Source: DASXQK01 sp963724385 (lineage in GTDB: Bacteria > Pseudomonadota > Alphaproteobacteria > Dongiales > Dongiaceae). Taken from it: a stretch of DNA of 64,000 nt. The stretch is from positions 620,001-684,000 of the forward strand of contig CAVRUJ010000002.1 in assembly GCA_963724385.1 (NCBI GenBank). The letters are read 5' to 3'. Positions 26,221-37,127 of this stretch are shown here, in pieces. The notes beneath the pieces are model-generated. The model did no database searches, was not told the DNA's origin, and was given only the letters and a program-made list of their open reading frames with translations. Made by a program: the position numbers and the translations under genes. Numbering within the stretch: position 1 is the first letter of the stretch; each line of letters begins with the position of its first letter.

Positions 26221-27030
26221 CTATGGCGCCGTTCGGCGACGAGGGGTGATCGGCTGATCGGCAATCTCTTGTGCCTTCCACTGGATTTCTACCCCCATGC
26301 CAAGGTTGCGACGGTGCCAGATCATGGTATGCAGATGGTAGTGGATGGCGCATTTGAGGGCGTAGAGCCGGAGAACTACAGGTTCGGGTCGAAGCCCCAG
26401 TACCCTCCAGAGGCGCTTGCGGTATTCCCGTCTGAGAGTCGCATCCGGCACGCCCCACATCAGCCGCAGGAAAACTCCGATAGCTTGCGCGAGGAACAGC
26501 GCGTTTATCCTTAGCCATTTCCCCGGATGACCTTGCAGGTACCGCATGCGCGCCTGCTCAGGCTTTAGCCGCAACTCGAGATAGAGGGCGTCAAGCCTGT
26601 CGAAGTAGGCTTCGGGGAGATAAAGGTCCCGCATCACTGCGAAGGCGCCATCGCGGAGCTCTGTGCGAGTCATCTTCAGCGGGATGACGTTTGTGCCATA
26701 GATTGGCTCGTCTGCTGTGTCGAAGCGCCCCTCCCGCATGAGCCGCGCATACAAGGGCGTCTTCGGAATCGCCACCAGCATGTTGACCAGGGCATTGACG
26801 ATGCGCGCCTCCCGGATAAAACGCCGCGGCAACTCGAAGATCCTGGTGTCGTCATTGTCGAAACCCAGGATCATCCCGCTCCAAACTTCGAGGCCGGCGC
26901 GTTGGATGGCGTGAACCTTATCGAGCATCGTTCCGCCCTTACGCAAGTTCTGGAATTTTTTGGTTTCGCGTAGCGACGCCTCGTTGGGCGTCTCTATGCC
27001 GATGAACACTGTCGCGAAGTTGGCATTGAA
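26221..27030 (-). pseudogene. B12-binding radical SAM protein (DUF4070 type), 5' part lost
   Basis: From about 27030 the - strand encodes NANFATVFIGIETPNEASLR, then GMILGFDNDDTRIFELPRRF and the C-terminal DUF4070 region (AIPKTPLYARLMREGRFDTA). This is the second half of radical SAM enzymes whose first half holds a cobalamin-binding domain and the CxxxCxxC iron-sulfur motif. Both are missing: immediately upstream the sequence becomes an IS5-type transposase end on the opposite strand. The frame continues a few codons into that element (MGSLRFSFGGMLAQAPCF), giving a chimeric start. Without the cluster motif the product cannot be an active radical SAM enzyme. Confidence 0.8.
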
Positions 27031-27031
27031 G

Positions 27032-27256
27032 CAGGGTGCTTGGGCCAACATACCCCCGAAGCTGAACCGCAATGACCCCACCTGCTTCGGCCCTCATCTC
27101 TATCGGGCGCGTAGCCTGGTGGAGCGGCTCTTCAGTAAGATCAAGCAATGCCGGCGTATCGCTACCCACTATGACAAGCTCGCCGCCAACTACCTCGCCT
27201 TCATCAAGCTTGCTTCGATCCGCCTTTGGCTGCGCACTCATGAGTCCACGCCCTAG
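27032..27256 (+). mobile_element. IS5-family transposase, C-terminal fragment
   Basis: The + frame to TAG 27256 reads QGAWANIPPKLNRNDPTCFG, then HLYRARSLVERLFSKIKQCR and YDKLAANYLAFIKLASIRLW. This is the conserved C-terminal part of IS5-group DDE transposases, including the final Glu region (LVERLFSKIK). The catalytic Asp residues and the 5' end are missing, so it is inactive. It abuts the truncated radical SAM gene on its left and the TAXI gene's stop on its right; terminal inverted repeats were not identified. Confidence 0.75.
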
Positions 27257-28236
27257 GGTATCAGGCCAGCTTCCCGGTAATACTTCAGCGCCCCTGGATG
27301 AATCGGTATGACGGCCCCCGTGGGCACCATGTCCTTTACATTCAAGGTCCACAGCGCGGGGTGCAAGCGCCGGAAATCGGTGAAATTCTCGAACACCGCC
27401 TTGACCACGGCATAGGCCAGCTCATCCGACAGGTCGCTCGATGTGACGAGTATGGCCTGCGTGCCGATTGTCGAAACTCCCTCGGGGTTGCCGGCGTACA
27501 TGCCGCCAGGGATAACATAGGTTGTATAGTAGGGATGCGTCGCAAGGAGCCGATCGATCGGCGGGCCAGCGACGCGTACCAGCCGTGCCTGGCAGCTCGT
27601 CGTCGCCTCCTGGGTCAGCCCATTGGGATGGCCCGCTTCAAAGATGATCGCGTCGACTTTGTGGCTGCAAAGCGCCTGATTCTGCTCGGCCGGATCGAGC
27701 TCGATCGTATGCTCAGGATCCAATATCTTCCAGCCAAACAATCCGAGGATGACATCGCGAGTGAAGGTGTATCCGGCGCCGCTCTTCCCAATGCCAACGC
27801 GCTTGCCGCGCAGATCCTGGAAATCGCGTATGCCGGTGTCGGCGCGAGCAACAATGGTGAATGCTTCCGGATAGAGCGCGATCAACACGCGCAGATTCGG
27901 GTCGGGGCCAGCGGCGGCAAACGGTCCCTCACCATGAACGGCGGCATAGGCGACATCGGTTTGCGAAAGGCCGAACGTCAACTCGCCGCTCTCCACTCGC
28001 CGGATATTCGCCACCGAGCCATCGGACGGCACGGCAACGCACGGCCTTGCCTGACGCTCGCTGTCCAAATTGAACATCCGGCAGATGGCATTTCCGACGG
28101 GATGATAGACGCCGCCGGGCGTCCCGGTGGCGAGAGTTACGGGGGTGGGAGCGAGGATAACTTTCATCGCAACGCAGCCCGCAACGGTGCATGCCATGAT
28201 CGCCGCGGCAAGGTAACGCAGCTGTCTAAACGGCAT
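27253..28236 (-). CDS. TAXI-family TRAP solute-binding lipoprotein
   Basis: The 327-residue protein has a lipoprotein signal (LAAAIMACTVAGC, Cys near residue 21) and the TAXI fold: TLATGTPGGVYHPVGNAICR, FGLSQTDVAYAAVHGEG, LRGKRVGIGKSGAGYTFTRD and VDAIIFEAGHPNG. TAXI proteins normally deliver carboxylates or similar ligands to a fused TRAP membrane protein. No TRAP permease is in the window, so it is an orphan or acts with a distant permease. Its stop is within four bases of the transposase remnant. The DUF6134 gene lies 36 bases upstream on the same strand, suggesting co-transcription. Confidence 0.87.
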   Translation of the reverse strand: MPFRQLRYLAAAIMACTVAGCVAMKVILAPTPVTLATGTPGGVYHPVGNAICRMFNLDSERQARPCVAVPSDGSVANIRRVESGELTFGLSQTDVAYAAVHGEGPFAAAGPDPNLRVLIALYPEAFTIVARADTGIRDFQDLRGKRVGIGKSGAGYTFTRDVILGLFGWKILDPEHTIELDPAEQNQALCSHKVDAIIFEAGHPNGLTQEATTSCQARLVRVAGPPIDRLLATHPYYTTYVIPGGMYAGNPEGVSTIGTQAILVTSSDLSDELAYAVVKAVFENFTDFRRLHPALWTLNVKDMVPTGAVIPIHPGALKYYREAGLIP

Positions 28237-28272
28237 GACCGAGTGCTCCTTTGCTCGCCTGGCTGGCGGACC

Positions 28273-28980
28273 TCATGTGTCAAGCTCATACTGGATCTTC
28301 GCGCCGTCACGCTCGAACTCGCCGTGCACCCAAAGGCTGTTCTCGTCATACCAAATGCTGCCGGCGAGATAGGGCGTGATGAACGTGTAGCGCGCGGCGT
28401 GGACCGGGCGGCCGACGACCGTGATCTGCTCGTCCGCCAGCTTGCGTGCGCTGACCCCGATGATGCCTCCATGCTGCGCATCGACCACCGTCGCCTGCTC
28501 CAGCACCGCCGGCGTCCACAGGCTGTTTGACGTCAGGGTTGCCGCGGAAGCGATGAAGGGGCCCCCCTTGCTCACCACGCGGAATCCCACAGGCGTTGCC
28601 GTGCCCTCGACGTGGAGATTTTCACCGTGCTCCACCGTATCGCTCTTCAATGACATCAACCGTCCATCGCGCCAAGTCTCTTCCGAGCGGTGACTGAATT
28701 CGAACAGAGTGAAGAAAGCCAGTTTGACCAAGAGATTGATCTCGGTGTTGACCCGCGTCACTCCAGTAGCCGACGAATACAAGATCGTATGAGCGCCGAT
28801 TTTGTCGCCCTCGTAGAGGACCGAGAATCGTCGATTGCCGCTCGCGGTCGGCATGACGATTGCAGTCGCTGCAGGCGCCGCCCGAGGAAGAGCGCATGTG
28901 ACAGCCCCGGCAATTCCGGCTATCAGGAAAGCGCGTCGCGAAACCGGCGATCTCTCTTGACCAGGGCAAAGGTGCAGCAC
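28273..28980 (-). CDS. DUF6134-family exported protein
   Basis: The 235-residue protein begins with a signal carrying paired arginines (SRRAFLIAGIAGAVTCALPR, cleavage around APAA), possibly Tat-type. The body is beta-rich: FSVLYEGDKIGAHTILYSSA, FEFSHRSEETWRDGRLMSLK, and a C-terminal AGSIWYDENSLWVHGEFERD. These match the DUF6134/DUF3108-like family of unknown function, thought to be lipid- or lipoprotein-associated folds. It is likely the first gene of a unit with the TAXI lipoprotein. Confidence 0.65.
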   Translation of the reverse strand: MLHLCPGQERSPVSRRAFLIAGIAGAVTCALPRAAPAATAIVMPTASGNRRFSVLYEGDKIGAHTILYSSATGVTRVNTEINLLVKLAFFTLFEFSHRSEETWRDGRLMSLKSDTVEHGENLHVEGTATPVGFRVVSKGGPFIASAATLTSNSLWTPAVLEQATVVDAQHGGIIGVSARKLADEQITVVGRPVHAARYTFITPYLAGSIWYDENSLWVHGEFERDGAKIQYELDT

Positions 28981-29467
28981 GGCATACCCTCGAGTTTCGA
29001 TGACCGTACTATATTTTGACAGATATCATCGCAGCGGCGACTGCTTGTTGACGCAGATCAATTGCGCCCCAGCCGATCAAGATCGAGCTTGTCTAGAGCT
29101 GGACTATGTCCCGGCTCGAAGGCTCGCCTATCGGCAGTCAGCCCCAGGCGCATGGCTGGTCTCGCCGTCGGACACCCGCTCCGCCTCGCCATGGCTCCGC
29201 GGGCGTCCGGTTGGATCAAATGCCGATCCCCCTGTTACATAGCACCCGGCTGCGCAATCGGGAGCCGGTCAACTGCGATTTGACGGCAGAAATTCCTGCC
29301 CTGAGCCTTTTTTCAATTGCGCTGCGTCTCGAACCGCATATTAGGAGGAAAGCAGCGGCGAAGAAGCACCGTTGCCGTGGTTCATTCGGGTTCGACCGAG
29401 CGACACGGTTGAAAGCGGAGGAACCGGCATGGCCAGACCTCGCTGGGATTCTCGCCCTCACAAACGA
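28981..29467. other. Intergenic stretch before the rRNA operon end, no gene recognised
   Basis: Nothing coding is evident in about 480 bases between the DUF6134 start and the operon terminator. An AT-richer patch near 29010-29030 (ACTATATTTTGACAGATATC) may hold the leftward promoter of the DUF6134-TAXI unit. Confidence 0.45.
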
Positions 29468-29495
29468 CAACCCCCGCCGGACTGGGCGGGGGTTG
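29468..29495 (-). terminator. Terminator hairpin at the end of the rRNA operon
   Basis: CAACCCCCGCC (29468-29478) and GGCGGGGGTTG (29485-29495) form a perfect 11-bp stem with a six-base loop. Read leftward it lies ten bases past the CCA end of tRNA-fMet and is followed by TCGTTTG. The T tract is weak, but the position fits the end of the rrn transcript. Confidence 0.65.
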
Positions 29496-29505
29496 CAAAT
29501 AACGC

Positions 29506-29582
<77 letters not shown>

Positions 29583-29635
29583 GGAGTGGGAGGACGGGAG
29601 GCAGAGAACGGAGGAGAGTGCGCTGATGACGCTTA

Positions 29636-29667
29636 CTGACTTCTGACTCCCGTCTTCTGACTTCTGG
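29636..29667. repeat. GACTTC heptamer array left of 5S
   Basis: CTGACTTCTGACTCC and TCTTCTGACTTCTGG repeat a TGACTTC-type unit. The array is the reverse complement of most of the array at 29859-29883 on the other side of 5S (for example AGTCAGAAGTC), so the two can pair in the transcript around the 5S RNA. Confidence 0.8.
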
Positions 29668-29719
29668 GTCGAAGAGGGATGCGTTTGTGGCGGGTATGTT
29701 GTGTGTCTTCCGTCCTGAA

Positions 29720-29838
29720 GACCTGGCGGCGACCTACTCTCCCGCGTCTTAGGACGCAGTACCATTGGCGCTGAGGGATTTCACGGCCGAGTTCGGGATG
29801 GGATCGGGTGTTGGGCCCCTCGCCGTAACCACCAGGTC
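29720..29838 (-). rRNA. rrf: 5S ribosomal RNA
   Basis: Read on the - strand, GACCTGGTGGTTACGGCGAG through CCCGAACTCGGCCGTGAAAT to GAGTAGGTCGCCGCCAGGTC has the closing helix and loops of bacterial 5S RNA. A perfect 12-bp inverted repeat (TGTCTTCCGTCC at 29704-29715 and its complement at 29843-29854) brackets it closely. Confidence 0.95.
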
Positions 29839-29858
29839 GTCGGGACGGAAGACAGGAA

Positions 29859-29916
29859 CCGGAAGTCAGAAGTCGGAAGTCGGATTCTTACTGACTTCTG
29901 ATTACTGACTTCCGGG
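29859..29916. repeat. Two heptamer arrays between 5S and 23S, opposite orientation
   Basis: The first (29859-29883, GGAAGTCAGAAGTCGGAAGT) points one way and can pair with 29636-29667 across 5S. The second (29891-29916, CTGACTTCTGATTACTGACT) points the other way and can pair with 32941-32973 across 23S. Confidence 0.8.
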
Positions 29917-30004
29917 CGCGTATGAGTGCTGAGATGCTTCACCGAGACTGAGGCGTAGCGCCTCTGGAGGGCCTGCTCGCTGCATGCGAGGCAGGGTAGT
30001 GGAT

Positions 30005-32744
<2,740 letters not shown>

Positions 32745-33138
32745 CAAAGCCCCAACCTCGCACACAGAGAGCAAGCCCCCCGCGCCCAAGCCCAGAGCCT
32801 CGTTTTCGACAACTCAGCACTCATGTTTTACCCGCCTGGCCACCCCCGTCCGTCCCCATCGGCGCGCATCCCATAGGACGCCCCCCAACGGCAGACAACA
32901 GGCCGCAGCCAGTCGCATTCCTCTTCACAATGCCAATCAGCAGAAGTCGGAAGTCAGAAGACGGAAGTCAGAACGACTTCCCCAGCGACCCCAACCTATT
33001 TCGTACCCTCACGCGGAACCAAGAGAACCAGCGCCAGCCTCACACCGTCGCCACCTTCTGTCTGACTTCTGACTTCCGATCACTGACTTCCGGCCTCGGC
33101 TCCTGGTGGAGCCGGACTCCGTCAAGCCCGTCGGCTCC
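32745..33138. other. Spacer between 23S and tRNA-Ala
   Basis: Besides the repeat arrays at 32941-32973 and 33061-33092 and the hairpin copy at 33097-33114, no gene is seen in this 390-base stretch. It would be part of the primary rRNA transcript. Confidence 0.6.
32941..33092. repeat. Heptamer arrays upstream of 23S and downstream of tRNA-Ala
   Basis: Array 32941-32973 (CAGAAGTCGGAAGTCAGAAG and on) faces the array at 29891-29916 on the far side of 23S. Array 33061-33092 (TCTGACTTCTGACTTCCGAT and on) has the opposite orientation and can pair with 33221-33250 across tRNA-Ala. Confidence 0.8.
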
Positions 33139-33149
33139 TGGTGGAGCCG
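33097..33149. repeat. Duplicated 18-base palindrome including the tRNA-Ala 3' end
   Basis: CGGCTCCTGGTGGAGCCG occurs at 33097-33114 and again at 33132-33149. It is a perfect hairpin (seven-base stem, TGGT loop). The second copy contains the CGGCTCCACCA end of tRNA-Ala read on the - strand; the first is a detached duplicate 35 bases further downstream in the transcript. Confidence 0.75.
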
Positions 33150-33214
33150 ACCGGGATCGAACCGGTGACCTCCTGCTTGCAAAGCAGGCGCTCTCCCAGC
33201 TGAGCTACGGCCCC
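33139..33214 (-). tRNA. tRNA-Ala (TGC)
   Basis: The 76 bases read GGGGCCGTAGCTCAGCTGGG, anticodon loop CTTTGCAAG, T arm CCGGTTCGATCCCGG and encoded CCA. The G3-U70-type acceptor identity position and spacer location between 16S and 23S are as expected. Confidence 0.95.
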
Positions 33215-33220
33215 GGTCTC

Positions 33221-33305
33221 AGAAGTCGGAAGTCAGATGACAGAAGTCAGTACGACCCGGCCATGGGCCGACTTACCTCTCTGACTTCTGATCCCTGACT
33301 TCCGA
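33221..33305. repeat. Heptamer arrays between tRNA-Ala and tRNA-Ile
   Basis: Array 33221-33250 (AGAAGTCGGAAGTCAGATGA and on) faces 33061-33092 across tRNA-Ala. Array 33279-33305 (CTCTGACTTCTGATCCCTGA and on) faces 33389-33419 across tRNA-Ile. Confidence 0.8.
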
Positions 33306-33308
33306 ACC

Positions 33309-33385
33309 TGGTGGGCCAGGGAAGATTTGAACTTCCGACCTCACGCTTATCAAGCGCGCGCTCTAACCAACTGAGCTACTAGCCC
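33309..33385 (-). tRNA. tRNA-Ile (GAT)
   Basis: The 77 bases read GGGCTAGTAGCTCAGTTGGT, anticodon loop CTTGATAAG, T arm GGAAGTTCAAATCTTCC and encoded CCA. It is the first tRNA after 16S in the transcript, the standard arrangement. Confidence 0.95.
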
Positions 33386-33388
33386 GGC

Positions 33389-33476
33389 CAGAAGTCGGAA
33401 GTCGGAAGACAGAAGTCAGCAAGGCACGGATGCGCCGCAATGACACTGACTTCCGACTTCTGACCTCTGACTCCTG
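33389..33476. repeat. Facing heptamer arrays between tRNA-Ile and 16S
   Basis: Array 33389-33419 (CAGAAGTCGGAAGTCGGAAG and on) and array 33445-33476 (CTGACTTCCGACTTCTGACC and on) are reverse complements over at least 15 bases. They can form a hairpin with a 25-base loop, in competition with pairing of the first array across tRNA-Ile. Confidence 0.8.
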
Positions 33477-33591
33477 AATCCGCGTGAGAAGGGATGCGGG
33501 GACGGCGGCCCCATCCGCAAGGCCAAAAGGCCCTGATGGTATTCAGAAGAGGTGTCGGCAGCCTGGCGGCTACCGTCCTTCTCCCAAACCC

Positions 33592-35090
<1,499 letters not shown>

Positions 35091-35684
35091 GGTTGACCTC
35101 GGGAACCCAATCCCATCACCCATCAGCCTTACGGCCAACAGGCAACAAGACCAGGACCCAAAATCAGGATCCCGTCACTTCACGCGCTTCTTCACACCAC
35201 CAGCTTCCACCGCCCAAACCCCAGATACCTCCAGAGCCGGCACGCCAGCCGCCAATAGCGCGAAATCAGAAACACGAGAAAGCAACAGGTCCGCTTACGA
35301 TTAGCCTCTCAGCCTCGCAAAAACAGAACCGCCGCCCTCGCATCCCTTCTCTTTAAACCACAATGTCAAACAACAGACCGCAATCCGGAACCAGCAGGGC
35401 TCGTCCCGTTTCGCGGCGGGGCGGCGTTATACGTCCCGATTCACAAACTTGTCAAACGAATTGTCCCGCCCGATTCCACGGCCCGCCGGTACGCATCGAC
35501 GGCCTTGATCCGCCAGGGGATTTTCCGGGTTGACTCGGCTCGACGACGCCGGCCATTCTGCGAACTAATGGTGTCCGCGGCCGGACTCGCCGGCCGGAGG
35601 GAAGGCGTCGACGAGATGGGGAGAGCGGCCGCGGGAGATTCTGCAAAGAAGCTCCCGTGCCGACGACAATAGGGGAGACGCCAG
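35091..35684. other. Leader and promoter region upstream of the rRNA operon
   Basis: About 590 bases separate the 16S 5' end from the divergent M23 peptidase gene. The 335 bases next to 16S would be transcribed leader. One clear sigma-70-type promoter is at 35426-35455. No coding frame is credible. Confidence 0.6.
35426..35455 (-). promoter_or_regulatory. Sigma-70-type promoter of the rRNA operon
   Basis: On the - strand TTGACA (35455-35450) and TATAAC (35431-35426) are separated by 18 bases. A GC-rich discriminator follows (GCCGCCCCGCCGCG), as expected for a stringently controlled rRNA promoter. The inferred start is about 330 bases before 16S. Confidence 0.7.
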
Positions 35685-37109
35685 TTGCAGCAGAATTCTC
35701 GTGTAGCCGTCGCCGAACGGGGTCTCACGCGCTATTCCATCGCTTCGGCCTTCGCCCTTGCCTTTCTCGGGCTCGCCGCCTTCCTCGGCCCCACCGCTTC
35801 CCTCCTCGATGCCTCGCACAGGGCGCTGTCGATATCCATCGAGATCCCGACCACCGGCGACATCGATCAACAGCTTGCCCAGCGCTACTTCCTGCTGCCT
35901 GCGGCCCAGGTCGACAGCGACGCGGCCGCGCCTGCGCCCCAGCCGGCCGAACCTCCCGGCCCGATCGAGCAGATCGTCCAGGTCCAGAAGGGCGACACGC
36001 TCATGTCCCTGCTGACCGACGCCGGCGTCAAGATGGACGAGGCCCATGCGGCGATCGCAGCCTTGAGCGATGTTTACTCGCCGCGGAAACTGCAGGTGGG
36101 CCAGCCCATTACGCTGACGCTGCTTCCGAACGATCCCGCGGCGGACGACAGCCAAAGCGATCCCCAGGCGGGCCTGCAGCTGATGGCCATCAGCCTGCAG
36201 CCCTCCGTCGCCCAGAACGTTGAGCTGATCCGCGGCGTCGGCGGCGATTTCGTCGCCGAGGCGACCAACGTGCCGCTCCACCGAGAGGTCATGCGCTCGG
36301 CCGGCATCATCAACTCAAGCCTGTTCGAGGCCGGCCAGGCCGACGGTGTGCCGATCGGCGTGCTCAGCGATGTGATCCACGCCTTCAGCTACGACGTCGA
36401 TTTCCAGCGCGACTTCCAGCCCGGCGATCGGTACGAGATTCTCTACCAGCGCTACGCCGACGGCGAAGGGCGTCTGGCCAAGGTCGGAGACGTGCTCTTC
36501 GCCTCTCTCACCTTGAGCGGCCGCCAGCTCAGGCTTTACCGCTACACCATGCCGGACGGCCGCACCGACTGGTTCAATCCCAAGGGCGATTCGGTCCGCA
36601 AGGCGTTGCTTCGCACGCCGGTCGACGGCGCCAAGATCACGTCCGGCTTCGGCATGCGGATCAACCCGATCCTGGGCTTCTCGATGATGCACAAGGGTGT
36701 CGACTTCGGCGCCCCGATCGGAACGCCGATCTACGCCGCGGGCGACGGCGTGGTCGTCCAGATGGGCGTCGTGAGCGGCTACGGCAACTACATCCGGATC
36801 AAGCACACGGCCAGATATGCCACCGCCTACGCCCATATGAGCCGCTACGCTGGTGGCATCCATGTCGGCAGCCACGTCCGTCAGGGACAGGTCATCGCCT
36901 ATGTTGGCATGACCGGCCGGGCGACGGGCCCGCATCTCCACTACGAGGTGCTGGTCGACGGCAAGCAGATCAATCCGCAGAGCATCAAGCTGCCGACGGG
37001 CGAAAAGCTCCAGGGCAAGGATCTGAAGCAGTTCCTCGCCCTTGCAGCCAATATCGATCGCGAGCGCCGGGACATCGCCCGCTCGAGCTTGATCGCTCGG
37101 AACCCCTGA
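35685..37109 (+). CDS. M23-family peptidoglycan endopeptidase
   Basis: The 474-residue protein has an N-terminal membrane anchor (YSIASAFALAFLGLAAFLGP), a Pro/Ala linker, a LysM-like or opacity-associated domain (QIVQVQKGDTLMSLLTDAGV), a central domain, and a C-terminal LytM/M23 domain (about 315-420). The Zn ligands are visible in MHKGVDFGAPIGTPIYAAGD and GPHLHYEVLVDG, with another His in YAHMSRYAGG, so the enzyme should be active. It would cut peptide cross-links in the wall. TTG 35685 was taken as start because GGGGAGA lies just upstream and the signal anchor follows closely; no better codon is in frame. Confidence 0.88.
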   Translation: MQQNSRVAVAERGLTRYSIASAFALAFLGLAAFLGPTASLLDASHRALSISIEIPTTGDIDQQLAQRYFLLPAAQVDSDAAAPAPQPAEPPGPIEQIVQVQKGDTLMSLLTDAGVKMDEAHAAIAALSDVYSPRKLQVGQPITLTLLPNDPAADDSQSDPQAGLQLMAISLQPSVAQNVELIRGVGGDFVAEATNVPLHREVMRSAGIINSSLFEAGQADGVPIGVLSDVIHAFSYDVDFQRDFQPGDRYEILYQRYADGEGRLAKVGDVLFASLTLSGRQLRLYRYTMPDGRTDWFNPKGDSVRKALLRTPVDGAKITSGFGMRINPILGFSMMHKGVDFGAPIGTPIYAAGDGVVVQMGVVSGYGNYIRIKHTARYATAYAHMSRYAGGIHVGSHVRQGQVIAYVGMTGRATGPHLHYEVLVDGKQINPQSIKLPTGEKLQGKDLKQFLALAANIDRERRDIARSSLIARNP

Positions 37110-37127
37110 TCGGAGCCGGGGAAACGG

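Noticed and set aside
26960..27031. Upstream part of the transposase frame
   Set aside because: These codons are the complement of the radical SAM gene; transposase similarity starts only near 27032.
35363..35368. Second TTGACA on the - strand upstream of 16S as an extra promoter
   Set aside because: No -10-like hexamer at 16-18 bases.
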